Shown here: positions 26,713 through 35,223 of the stretch, piece after piece
Position numbering within the stretch: the first letter of the stretch is position 1
How the letters are laid out: the number at the start of each line of letters is the position of its first letter
Assembly: GCF_009176305.1 (NCBI RefSeq)
Contig: NZ_BLAJ01000010.1
Coordinates: 62,001-126,000 of the forward strand
DNA: 64,000 bases
Reading direction: 5' to 3'
From: Martinezella dioscoreae
GTDB taxonomy: Bacteria; Pseudomonadota; Alphaproteobacteria; Rhizobiales; Rhizobiaceae
The notes under the pieces: generated by a model
Seen by the model: the letters and a program-made list of their open reading frames with translations, nothing else
Told to the model about the DNA's origin: nothing
The model's database searches: none
Program-made: the position numbers and the translations under genes

Positions 26713-26721
26713 GGAAGAAAT

Positions 26722-27429
26722 ATGGCAACCCCACTCGTCGTTTCCGAAGTCTTCAAAAGCTTCACCATGCATCTGCGCGACGGCATTCGCCTGCCCGTTG
26801 TCGCCGATGTCTCCTTCTCCGTCGCCGCGGGCGAATGCGTCGTGCTCGGCGGCCCGTCGGGTATCGGCAAGAGCTCGCTCTTGAAAATGATCTATGGCAA
26901 TTATGCCGTCGACAGCGGCCAGATTCTTGTCACGCACAAGGGCAGGATCGTCGATCTTGCGACAGCCGATCCGCGCACCGTGCTCGATGTCCGCCGCCAG
27001 ACCATGGGGTATGTCAGCCAGTTCCTGCGCACGGTGCCGCGCGTTGCCGCTATCGATGTCGTTGCCGAGCCGCTGCTCGCCCGCGGTGTGAGCGTGACCG
27101 ATGCCCGCGACAGGGCAGCGGAACTGCTCGCACGGCTGAACCTGCCCAGGGAACTCTGGCAGCTGCCGCCCGCCACCTTTTCCGGCGGCGAGCAGCAGCG
27201 CGTCAACATCGCCCGCGGCTTCATCACCGATCACGCCATCCTGCTGCTCGACGAGCCCACGGCGTCGCTCGACGCCCGTAACCGGGCCGTCGTCGTCGAC
27301 ATGATCGAGCAGAAGAAGGAGGCCGGCGTCGCCCTTCTCGGCATCTTCCATGACGAGGAAGTGCGCGAAGCCGTCGGCAGCCGAATTCTCGACGTCTCGC
27401 AGTTCTCGCCGCGGAAGGTCGCCGCATGA
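26722..27429 (+). CDS. phnL: C-P lyase associated ATPase PhnL
   Basis: A 235-residue ABC-type ATPase needed with PhnGHI for the first step of phosphonate activation. Walker A is GPSGIGKSS, signature FSGGEQQRVNIARGF, Walker B LLLDEPTASLD. GAGGAAG gives a good RBS before ATG 26722. Its end overlaps the acyltransferase start by ATGA. Confidence 0.95.
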   Translation: MATPLVVSEVFKSFTMHLRDGIRLPVVADVSFSVAAGECVVLGGPSGIGKSSLLKMIYGNYAVDSGQILVTHKGRIVDLATADPRTVLDVRRQTMGYVSQFLRTVPRVAAIDVVAEPLLARGVSVTDARDRAAELLARLNLPRELWQLPPATFSGGEQQRVNIARGFITDHAILLLDEPTASLDARNRAVVVDMIEQKKEAGVALLGIFHDEEVREAVGSRILDVSQFSPRKVAA

Positions 27430-28043
27430 GCCGCAAATTGGGCGAAACGCCCTTCATCAGCCCGTCGGCCAGCGTCAACAATTCGACGCTCGGCCGCTAT
27501 ACCGAAGTCTCCGACCGCTGCCGCATCGATGAAGTCGAGATCGGCGACTATTCCTATATCATGCAGGACGGTGCGGTCTGGTGCGCGACGATCGGCAAGT
27601 TCGTGAACATTGCCGCCGCCGTGCGCATCAATGCCACCAACCATCCGACATGGCGCGCGACCCTGCACCACTTCACCTATCGCGCCGCCGACTACTGGCC
27701 GGATGCCGATATGGAGACGGATTTCTTCACCTGGCGGCGCGACAACCGGGTCGTCATCGGCCATGACGTCTGGATCGGGCATGGCGCGACCGTGCTGCCC
27801 GGCGTGACAGTCGGCAATGGTGCCGTCATCGGAGCCGGCGCCGTCGTTTCCAAGGACGTTGCGCCCTACACCATCGTCGGCGGTGTGCCGGCCAAGCTGA
27901 TCCGCGAGCGTTTCACGTCCGAGGTCGGCGCGCGCATGGACAAGCTTTCATGGTGGGATTGGGATCACGATCGCCTGCGCACAGCGCTTGCGGATTTCCG
28001 CGCCCTTTCGGCGGAGGAATTTCTGGATCGCTACGAAGCCTGA
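27426..28043 (+). CDS. Left-handed beta-helix acyltransferase of the phn cluster
   Basis: A 205-residue hexapeptide-repeat acetyltransferase (DapH/LacA-like). Repeats are visible in VVIGHDVWIGHGATVLPGV and the following VTVGNGAVIGAGAVVSKDV, with the catalytic-type His in NATNHPTWR. Members fused to phn operons are named phosphonate metabolism acyltransferases. It could take the role of PhnO, N-acetylating aminoalkylphosphonates, but that is inference. It is translationally coupled to phnL by ATGA. Confidence 0.88.
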   Translation: MSRKLGETPFISPSASVNNSTLGRYTEVSDRCRIDEVEIGDYSYIMQDGAVWCATIGKFVNIAAAVRINATNHPTWRATLHHFTYRAADYWPDADMETDFFTWRRDNRVVIGHDVWIGHGATVLPGVTVGNGAVIGAGAVVSKDVAPYTIVGGVPAKLIRERFTSEVGARMDKLSWWDWDHDRLRTALADFRALSAEEFLDRYEA

Positions 28044-28133
28044 GAACGGTTTCCACCCTCATCGGACTTGCAAGGCGCTGACAAGCGATCCAGCTTAGCC
28101 GGTCCTTTCAATGCGGGATCGAGAGGAGTTTTC

Positions 28134-28688
28134 ATGGCAAAGCAGTTTTCCAGCATCGACGATCGGCTGCGCGATTTCATCGCGCGGCAACACATCTTCT
28201 TCACGGCATCCGCAACATCGGATTCCCGTGTCAATGTTTCGCCCCGCGAGACACAGTGCCTGCGCATCATCTCTCCGAACACCGCCATCTATCTCGACCG
28301 CACCGGCAGCGGCAACGAGACCGCTGCGCATATGAAGGCCGACGGACGGCTGACGATCATGTTCTGCGCCGTCGAAGGGCCGCCGATGATCCTGCGCCTC
28401 TATGGCCGCGGCCGGATCATCCATCGATCGACACCCGAATATCGCGAATTGCTGCACGATCACTATGAGGGCGAAGAACCGCTCGGCGCACGGCAGATCG
28501 TATGGCTGGACTTCGATCTCGTACAAACGTCCTGTGGTTTCGGCGTACCGCTCTTCAGCTATGAAGGCGAACGGCCGAGCCTGGACCAATGGGCGAAAGC
28601 CAAGGGTCCCGACGGCATCGAGGAATACCGGCGCGAGAAGAACAGCTTCAGCATAGACGGTCTGCCGACCGGCATGTTTGACGGCTAA
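28134..28688 (+). CDS. Pyridoxamine 5'-phosphate oxidase-family (split-barrel flavin) protein
   Basis: A 184-residue protein of the FMN-binding split-barrel family; the segment DRLRDFIARQHIFFTASA and then VNVSPRETQCLRI near the N-terminus and MKADGRLTIMFCAVEGPP are typical. Oxidase activity on pyridoxamine phosphate is unlikely to be its role; such proteins often use F420, FMN or heme. The ATG at 28134 follows GAGAGGAG. It is inserted between the C-P lyase operon and the transporter genes, and I know of no established function for it in phosphonate use. Confidence 0.8.
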   Translation: MAKQFSSIDDRLRDFIARQHIFFTASATSDSRVNVSPRETQCLRIISPNTAIYLDRTGSGNETAAHMKADGRLTIMFCAVEGPPMILRLYGRGRIIHRSTPEYRELLHDHYEGEEPLGARQIVWLDFDLVQTSCGFGVPLFSYEGERPSLDQWAKAKGPDGIEEYRREKNSFSIDGLPTGMFDG

Positions 28689-28747
28689 ACTTAAAGGAAA
28701 GCTCTCAGCCGGCTAATCTTGCAAAATCGCCGGGAATTGTAACAGCA

Positions 28748-28776
28748 GTTACACAAAACTGACATTGGAGCTTCAT
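28748..28776 (+). promoter_or_regulatory. Possible Pho box upstream of phnC
   Basis: Three heptamers in 11-bp phase, GTTACAC, CTGACAT and GCTTCAT, resemble PhoB repeats, with the middle one closest to consensus CTGTCAT. It lies about 135 bp upstream of phnC. The match is weaker than that before phnG. Confidence 0.4.
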
Positions 28777-28911
28777 GAAGCGGGACTAATCGGTTGCCTT
28801 GTGGTTGGCGCCAGCCCCCTCGAAACTCCTTTCGAGACAGGGGCACGCGCCCGTTCTAGCACCGGTACCGCTGAAATTTCTGCAGCCCGGGAGCCGCGAA
28901 AGGGAAGCACT

Positions 28912-29766
28912 ATGTTCGAACTCAGGAATGTCTCACGCCGGTTTGGTAACAAGCTCGCCGTCGATTCCGTGACTTTGGACATACCGCAGGGACAGATGGT
29001 CGGCGTCATCGGCCGTTCGGGCGCCGGCAAGTCCACCTTGCTGCGCATGATCAACCGCCTGGCCGATCCGAGCTCCGGTTCCATCCATTTCGCCGGCACC
29101 GAAGTCTCCAAGCTGACCGGTCGTGCACTGCGCAGCTGGCAGCGCGATTGCGCCATGATCTTCCAGCAGTTCAATCTGGTGCCGCGCCTCGACGTGCTCA
29201 CCAACGTCATGCTCGGCCGCCTCAACCATCGTTCGACGATGCTGAGTCTCCTTTCGGTCTTCACCCGCGAGGAGCGCATCGAGGCGATTGCGGCGCTGGA
29301 GCGCCTCGGCATCGAGCAGACGGCACTGCAGATGGCCGGCACGCTTTCCGGCGGCCAGCAGCAACGCGTTGCCATCGCCCGTGCCCTGATGCAGCAGCCG
29401 AAGATGATGCTGGCCGACGAGCCGATCGCCTCGCTCGATCCGCTGAACGCCAAGATCGTCATGGATGCGCTGCGCGATATCAATGAGCGCGAAGGCATCA
29501 CCGTCATCACCAATCTGCATACGCTGGATACGGCGCGCAACTACTGCGAACGCATCGTCGGCATGGCGGCCGGCAAAGTCGTCTTCGACGGCAAGCCGAC
29601 CGATCTGACGGCAGCGGCCGTCAAGGAAATCTACGGCACCGACAAGGACGGCGCCGGCATCGACGAGACCATGACGTCGACATCGATCAACATTGCCGAT
29701 CCGGCCGTGCAAGCCGCGGCGACTGAATCTGCCGGCCCGCAACCGCTGGCACTGGCCGGTCTCTGA
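28912..29766 (+). CDS. phnC: Phosphonate ABC transporter ATPase PhnC
   Basis: A 284-residue ATPase energising phosphonate (and possibly phosphate) import. Walker A GRSGAGKST, signature LSGGQQQRVAIARAL, Walker B LADEPIASLD. The serine-rich tail of about 30 residues (TSTSINIADPAVQAA) is beyond the ATPase fold. ATG 28912 follows AAAGGGAAG; the frame extends to 28765, but that leader reads as promoter DNA with a possible Pho box. Confidence 0.95.
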   Translation: MFELRNVSRRFGNKLAVDSVTLDIPQGQMVGVIGRSGAGKSTLLRMINRLADPSSGSIHFAGTEVSKLTGRALRSWQRDCAMIFQQFNLVPRLDVLTNVMLGRLNHRSTMLSLLSVFTREERIEAIAALERLGIEQTALQMAGTLSGGQQQRVAIARALMQQPKMMLADEPIASLDPLNAKIVMDALRDINEREGITVITNLHTLDTARNYCERIVGMAAGKVVFDGKPTDLTAAAVKEIYGTDKDGAGIDETMTSTSINIADPAVQAAATESAGPQPLALAGL

Positions 29767-29861
29767 GAGGGACGGCCGGGATCGAAGGCCCGCGTCAAGG
29801 GCGCATTTCTTCTATCAGACCGAAGACATCCGGGGACACCGGTTAATCAGGAGACGAACCC

Positions 29862-30773
29862 ATGTTGAAGAAAGCACTCTTTGCCGCTACGGCGCTTGTT
29901 GCGCTCGCAGTCGGCGCTGCTGCCAACGCAGCAGACCTCAAGGAATTGCGCATCGGCATTCTCGGCGGCGAAAACGAAGCCGACCGCCTGCGCAACTATG
30001 CCTGCCTTTCCGACCACCTGAAGAAGGAATTCGGTTTCGAGAAGGTTTCGCTGTTCCCGGCCGCCGACTATAACGGCGTTATCCAGGGCCTGCTCGGCGG
30101 CACGCTCGACTTCGCCGAACTCGGCGCTTCCGGCTACGCAGCCGTCGCCATCAAGGACCCGAAGGCCGTTACCCCGATCCTGACGACGCAACAGACCGAC
30201 GGTTCGACCGGCTACTACTCGATCGGCCTCGCCCTCAAGTCCTCCGGCATCAAGACGATTATGGACGCCAAGGGTAAGAAGCTCGGCTACGCCGACCCGG
30301 ACTCCACCTCGGGCTACCTCGTTCCGCTGACGCAGATTCCGAAGACCACCGGCATGCCGAACGACAAGTTCTTCGGCTCGACCCAGTTTAACGGCGGCCA
30401 TGAGAACAACCTGCTCGCCGCCTACGACGGCAAGGTCGATGTTGCTGTCGACGACTCCTCGGGCGTTGGCGATTTCAAGGACGGCTTCACCTCCGGTACC
30501 TTCCGCAAGGAAGTCGACAAGGGCGCCGTAGATCCGAACAAGCTCGTCGAAGTCTGGCGTTCGCCGCTGATCCCGAACGGCCCGCTCGTCGTTCGCAACG
30601 CTCTTGGCACCGAATGGCAAACGAAGCTGACGGACTTCTTCATGAAGCTCCCGACGGCTGACGCCAAGTGCTTCAACGCCATCGAAGGCGGCGACTTCAA
30701 GGGCTACGTCAAGGTTACCCCGGACTTCTACAACGCCGTCATCGACGTTCGTAAGGCTGCCATCGGCGGCTGA
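29862..30773 (+). CDS. phnD: Phosphonate ABC transporter periplasmic binding protein PhnD
   Basis: A 303-residue exported binding protein with signal peptide ALFAATALVALAVGAAANAAD. The mature part starts LKELRIGILGGENEADRLRN and carries ELGASGYAAVAI, typical of the PhnD family. RBS CAGGAGACG. Codon usage is strongly biased to C-ending codons, suggesting high expression. A strong hairpin immediately follows, so phnD is likely made in excess over phnE. Confidence 0.96.
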   Translation: MLKKALFAATALVALAVGAAANAADLKELRIGILGGENEADRLRNYACLSDHLKKEFGFEKVSLFPAADYNGVIQGLLGGTLDFAELGASGYAAVAIKDPKAVTPILTTQQTDGSTGYYSIGLALKSSGIKTIMDAKGKKLGYADPDSTSGYLVPLTQIPKTTGMPNDKFFGSTQFNGGHENNLLAAYDGKVDVAVDDSSGVGDFKDGFTSGTFRKEVDKGAVDPNKLVEVWRSPLIPNGPLVVRNALGTEWQTKLTDFFMKLPTADAKCFNAIEGGDFKGYVKVTPDFYNAVIDVRKAAIGG

Positions 30774-30790
30774 TCCGCATTCCTATAATT

Positions 30791-30816
30791 GGGCGGCCGG
30801 CAACGGCCGCCCTTTT
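30791..30816 (+). terminator. Terminator/attenuator hairpin between phnD and phnE1
   Basis: GGGCGGCCG pairs perfectly with CGGCCGCCC around a GCAA tetraloop, followed by TTTT. A partial terminator or 3'-stabilising hairpin after the binding-protein gene is common in ABC transporter operons. Confidence 0.8.
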
Positions 30817-30856
30817 GCTATTCACACCCCTTTGCGATTCACAAGGGCAGGATTTC

Positions 30857-31837
30857 ATGACGATCGCCGATACGCACCCGAACATGCAGAGCGCGCCACA
30901 GAGCGCCAAGGAGATCGGCGACGCCTGGAGCAAGATGGTGGCCAAGCGCCGCTTCTACACCGGCATCGGTCTCGTGATCCTGCTCGTCGCCTTCGTCAGC
31001 TCGGTGCGCTTCGCCGACGAAAACAACGCCGGGCATTTCTTTGACCGCCTGCCGCATCTCTTCGATTTCCTGAGCTGGCTCATTCCGAAGGACTGGGCCG
31101 ACGTCTACCGCGCGCTCTTCGACCTGCCGAGCCCGAACGGGGCCAATGGCGCCGGCGGCGAGGAATTCAATTTCCCGCTCGGTCGCGTCTATGTCTGGGG
31201 CGATTTCTATATCCCCGAATATTTCGAGCTGATGATCATCACGATCAACGTGGCACTGGTATCGACCATCATCGGCTTCGTCTTTGCCGTACCCTTGAGC
31301 TTCTTTGCCGCCCGCAACATGTCGCCATCCCATCCGATCCGGCTGGTGACGAAGCGCATCATGGAACTTCTGCGCGCCTTTCCGGAAATCGTCATCGCCG
31401 GCCTGTTTTCGGCGATCTTGTCGATCGGCCCGATCGCCGCGATCATCGCCGTCGGCCTGCATACGATCGGCGCGCTTGGCAAGCTCTTCTACGAAGTGGT
31501 CGAGAATATCGACATGAAGCCTGACGAAGGCATGCGTGCCGTCGGCGCGAGCTGGAGCGAGCGCGTGCGCTTTGCCGCCCTGCCGCAAGTGCTGCCGAAC
31601 TTCATGTCCTACGCGTTGCTGCGTCTGGAGATCAACGTTCGCGCCTCAACCATCATCGGCGCCGTCGGCGGCGGCGGCATCGGCGAGGAGCTCAAACTTG
31701 CGATTTCACGCGGTTTCGGCGCCAAGACATTGGCGCTGGTGCTGCTTCTCTTCCTGACGATCATCGCCGTCGACCAGTTTTCCGCATGGCTCCGCCGCCG
31801 CCTCGTCGGCGAGCATGCCTTCCTTTTGCAGCATTGA
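30857..31837 (+). CDS. phnE: Phosphonate ABC transporter permease PhnE1
   Basis: A 326-residue inner-membrane permease. First helix YTGIGLVILLVAFVSSVRFA, then four more, with the EAA-type loop PDEGMRAVGASWSERVRFAALPQVLPN. A roughly 100-residue segment between the first and second helices is larger than in E. coli PhnE. ATG 30857 follows GGGCAGGA. It pairs with the second permease gene that starts 8 bp after its stop. Confidence 0.95.
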   Translation: MTIADTHPNMQSAPQSAKEIGDAWSKMVAKRRFYTGIGLVILLVAFVSSVRFADENNAGHFFDRLPHLFDFLSWLIPKDWADVYRALFDLPSPNGANGAGGEEFNFPLGRVYVWGDFYIPEYFELMIITINVALVSTIIGFVFAVPLSFFAARNMSPSHPIRLVTKRIMELLRAFPEIVIAGLFSAILSIGPIAAIIAVGLHTIGALGKLFYEVVENIDMKPDEGMRAVGASWSERVRFAALPQVLPNFMSYALLRLEINVRASTIIGAVGGGGIGEELKLAISRGFGAKTLALVLLLFLTIIAVDQFSAWLRRRLVGEHAFLLQH

Positions 31838-31845
31838 GGTTATCC

Positions 31846-33192
31846 ATGTCCGTCATCGACGCCGGCCGCATGCAGGAAATCGAAGCGCGTTACCCGGAAG
31901 TTCTTCACCGGTCCTTCCGCCAGCGCTTCGGCGCGCTGATGATCTTCATCGGCGTCATCCTCTACGGCATCTATGCCGTATGGTTCTTCGACCTGCCGAA
32001 GGTCATTTCGGAAGCGCATTGGGAGCGCGTCGGCATCTATCTCAGCGAATGGGTGAGCTATGACGTGCAGCCGGAATTCCGCATCTCCGGAGACAAGATC
32101 AGCATCAAATATCCGCGCTTTTCGCCCCTGGGCGATAATCCAAACCCGGACTGGGTGAAGACCAATCCCGATGGCAGCATGACCGTTTCTGTCAGCGGCA
32201 CAAGCCGCACGGTAACCGTCACCAAGACGCAGGCCATCGTGACCGCGCATGGCATCACGATTCCGATCGATATTGCCGGCGATGTGCCGAAAATCGTCGG
32301 TTCCGAGCCCGTTCCAAGCTGGATGACCGTCTATGACGACAATATTCTCGTCAATCTCGGCTTTGCAGGCGACGCCAGCATTTCCACCGACCGCGTGAAG
32401 ATCCGCAAGCGGTTCATCGGCTGGGCCAACTTCGTCTTCGATACGCATTCGCCCTTCTTCGACAAGCCGGCGAGCGAAGTCATCAGCCTGATCGTTTCGG
32501 GGCCGCGGCTCGATCCTGCTCAGTCCAATCTCTCGCTGGCCTTCGACAATATCTGGAACAATGGCGCATGGCAGCATGGCGACGTCTGGACCAAGCTGTT
32601 CCAGACCATCGTCATGGCCTTCCTCGGCACGCTGCTGGGCTCGCTCGCGGCCTTCCCACTCGCCTTCCTGGCGGCTCGCAACATCACGCCGAGCCGACTC
32701 GTCAACCAGATCCTCAAGCGCTTCTTCGATTTCCTGCGTTCGGTCGACATGCTGATCTGGGCGCTGTTCCTGACGCGCGCCTTCGGCCCCGGCCCGCTCG
32801 CGGGCAGCGGCGCGATCTTCCTCACCGAGACGGGCACGCTTGGCAAGCTCTATTCCGAGGGCCTCGAGAACATCGACAACAAGCCGCGCGAAGGCGTGAA
32901 ATCCACCGGTTCGCCGACCATTCTCGTGCATCGCTACGGGATCATGCCGCAGATCGTGCCCGTCATCGTCAGCCAGACGCTCTACCAGTGGGAATCGAAC
33001 GTGCGCGGCGCGACCATCATCGGCGCCGTTGGCGCGGGCGGCATCGGCCTCAAACTTTGGGAAGCAATGCGCACCAATGCCAACTGGGAAAACGTCGCCT
33101 ATATGGTGCTGCTGATCCTCATCGTTGTCTTCCTGTTCGACGCCGCATCCAACGCCCTGCGCTCTCGGCTGATGGGCACGCGAACGAAATAA
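31846..33192 (+). CDS. phnE: Phosphonate ABC transporter permease PhnE2 with large periplasmic insert
   Basis: A 448-residue second PhnE permease. After the first helix (GALMIFIGVILYGIYAVWFF) comes a hydrophilic, beta-rich insert of about 170 residues (for example DGSMTVSVSGTSRTVTVTK) before the standard permease domain, with EAA-type loop PREGVKSTGSPTILVHRYGIMPQ. ATG 31846 is used because the earlier frame overlaps phnE1. The insert faces the periplasm and might contact PhnD; this is inference. Confidence 0.93.
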   Translation: MSVIDAGRMQEIEARYPEVLHRSFRQRFGALMIFIGVILYGIYAVWFFDLPKVISEAHWERVGIYLSEWVSYDVQPEFRISGDKISIKYPRFSPLGDNPNPDWVKTNPDGSMTVSVSGTSRTVTVTKTQAIVTAHGITIPIDIAGDVPKIVGSEPVPSWMTVYDDNILVNLGFAGDASISTDRVKIRKRFIGWANFVFDTHSPFFDKPASEVISLIVSGPRLDPAQSNLSLAFDNIWNNGAWQHGDVWTKLFQTIVMAFLGTLLGSLAAFPLAFLAARNITPSRLVNQILKRFFDFLRSVDMLIWALFLTRAFGPGPLAGSGAIFLTETGTLGKLYSEGLENIDNKPREGVKSTGSPTILVHRYGIMPQIVPVIVSQTLYQWESNVRGATIIGAVGAGGIGLKLWEAMRTNANWENVAYMVLLILIVVFLFDAASNALRSRLMGTRTK

Positions 33193-33381
33193 AAAAGAAC
33201 GGGAAAAAATCGTTCCGCATCATCATTCTGTCACGGGAATCCGATAGCGCAGGCCGGCAAGACCGCAGCGGTCAAGCTGGCTTTAGCCGGATTCGAACTG
33301 TTGCTGCCTTGCTGCTCTTGCGGTTTGTCGCAAATCACCCAACAGTGTCTCGCGCAGCCGATTTTTCCAAGGAATGCAGCC

Positions 33382-34068
33382 TTGCGCTATGCTCTCTATT
33401 TCACGCCGCCCAAAGACGATCCGTTGACATCTCTCGCCGCCCGCTGGCTGGGCCGCGATGCATTTTCGAATGAGATTTTTTCAGACAAGGCCATGGCGCC
33501 GCTGCCGGAAGGTCATGCCGAGCTGACGGCCGATCCGCGCCGCTACGGCTTCCATGCCACGCTGAAGGCGCCGTTCGAGCTAGCCGCTTCTGTGACCGAG
33601 CGCGATCTCCTCGAAGTCGCCGCCGAATTCGCCTCGCAAACCAAGGCTTTCACCATTCCGGAGCTGGTGCTTGGCCAGCTCGGCCATTTCTTTGCGCTCG
33701 TTCCCGGTTCCGTTTACCAGCCGCTGCAGGATTTCGCCTCGCGCGTCGTCAAGACCTTCGAGCCATTCCGCGCGCCGCTGTCGGATCACGATATCGCGCG
33801 ACGCAAGCCGGAAGGCCTGACCGAGCCGCAGCGCGCCAATCTGCTGCGCTGGGGCTATCCTTACGTCAACGACGAATTCCGCTTCCACATGACGCTGACG
33901 GGACGCGTACCTTCCGAGCGTCAGCCCGAATTGCAGGCAATCCTCGCCGAGCGCTTCGCCGAACATACCGGCAAGCCGCTCGATATCTCCGGCCTCGCCG
34001 TCTTCGTCGAAGAAGAGCGTAGTGCTCCCTTTACCGTCCGTTCCTGGCTGCCGCTTGCCGGCGCCTAA
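33382..34068 (+). CDS. 2H phosphoesterase-like phosphonate operon protein (DUF1045)
   Basis: A 228-residue protein of the DUF1045/phn-operon family. Two H-x-T motifs, H58-A-T60 (YGFHATLKAPF) and H169-M-T171 (RFHMTLTG), match the 2H phosphoesterase superfamily, which opens cyclic phosphates. Start TTG 33382 is chosen because family members begin (M)RYALYFTPP and AAGGA precedes it; the frame upstream is non-coding in character. The cluster has no phnP, so this protein could hydrolyse 5-phosphoribosyl 1,2-cyclic phosphate; that is inference. Confidence 0.85.
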   Translation: MRYALYFTPPKDDPLTSLAARWLGRDAFSNEIFSDKAMAPLPEGHAELTADPRRYGFHATLKAPFELAASVTERDLLEVAAEFASQTKAFTIPELVLGQLGHFFALVPGSVYQPLQDFASRVVKTFEPFRAPLSDHDIARRKPEGLTEPQRANLLRWGYPYVNDEFRFHMTLTGRVPSERQPELQAILAERFAEHTGKPLDISGLAVFVEEERSAPFTVRSWLPLAGA

Positions 34069-34083
34069 TATGAAAGAGCCGAT

Positions 34084-35223
34084 ATGACCAAAGAAACCGT
34101 CCTTTCCAACGCCCGCATCGTCCTCGAAGACAAGATCGTCGAAGGTTCCGTGCTGATTCGCGACGGTCGCATTGCCGCCATTTCCGAGGGCAAGTCCGAT
34201 ATCGGCGAAGATTTCGAGGGCGATTTTCTGATCCCTGGTCTGGTCGAGCTGCATACCGACCATCTCGAGGCGCACTATTCCCCGCGCCCGGGCGTGCGGT
34301 GGAATAAGACGGCGGCGATCCAGGCGCATGATGCCCAGATCGTCACCTCGGGCATCACGACCGTGTTCGACTGCCTACGCATGGGCTCGGACGAGGACGG
34401 CGGTTTCGAAAAGGGCGAGATGCGTGATATGGCCGATGCCATCCAGGCCGCCCAAAGCGAAGATCGCCTGCGCGCCGATCACCTGATCCATCTGCGCTGC
34501 GAAGTCTCCTCCGACAACGTGCTCGACCACTTCCAGGATTTCGAGAAGGACCCTTACGTGCGTCTGGTCTCGCTGATGGACCATGCACCGGGTCAGCGCC
34601 AGTTCCAGACCATGGATCAGTATATCTTCTACTATCAGAAGAAGCGCGGGCTCAGCGACGAGGCCTTTGCCAAGTTCGTCGCCAAGCGCCAGGAGGAATC
34701 GGCCAAGTATGCTACGCCGCATCGCGACGCGATCTCCAAGGTCTGCGCCGATCGCGGCATCACCGTTGCCAGCCATGACGACGCGACGCTTGCCCATGTC
34801 GACGAAGCCATCAACTACGGCGTTCGCCTCGCCGAATTCCCGACCAGCATCGATGCCGCCAAGGCTTCGCACGGCGCCGGCATGAGCGTGCTGATGGGCG
34901 CGCCGAACATCGTCCGCGGCAAGTCGCATTCGGGCAATATCGCCGCCCGCGATCTGGCCGAACTCGGCGTCCTTGACGTGCTGTCTTCCGACTATGTGCC
35001 GCTCAGCCTGCTGCATGCACCCTTCATCTTGGCTGATGAGGTTGAGGGCATTTCGCTGCCGCAGGCGATTGCCATGGTGACGGCGACGCCGGCAAAGACG
35101 GTCAGTCTCAATGACCGCGGCCGCATTGCCGAAGGGCTGCGGGCGGATCTCGTGCGCGTTCGCCGCGATCACGGCGTGCCGGTCACGCGCTCCGTCTGGC
35201 GAGAAGGGCGGCGGGTCGCATGA
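34084..35223 (+). CDS. phnM: Alpha-D-ribose 1-methylphosphonate 5-triphosphate diphosphatase
   Basis: A 379-residue amidohydrolase-superfamily enzyme that removes pyrophosphate from the ribose phosphonate triphosphate before C-P cleavage. Metal-site motifs are visible: LVELHTDHLEAH near residue 55, a lysine in EESAKYATPHR, VASHDDATLAH and LSSDYVPLSLL. Length is normal. It overlaps phnN by ATGA. Confidence 0.96.
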   Translation: MTKETVLSNARIVLEDKIVEGSVLIRDGRIAAISEGKSDIGEDFEGDFLIPGLVELHTDHLEAHYSPRPGVRWNKTAAIQAHDAQIVTSGITTVFDCLRMGSDEDGGFEKGEMRDMADAIQAAQSEDRLRADHLIHLRCEVSSDNVLDHFQDFEKDPYVRLVSLMDHAPGQRQFQTMDQYIFYYQKKRGLSDEAFAKFVAKRQEESAKYATPHRDAISKVCADRGITVASHDDATLAHVDEAINYGVRLAEFPTSIDAAKASHGAGMSVLMGAPNIVRGKSHSGNIAARDLAELGVLDVLSSDYVPLSLLHAPFILADEVEGISLPQAIAMVTATPAKTVSLNDRGRIAEGLRADLVRVRRDHGVPVTRSVWREGRRVA

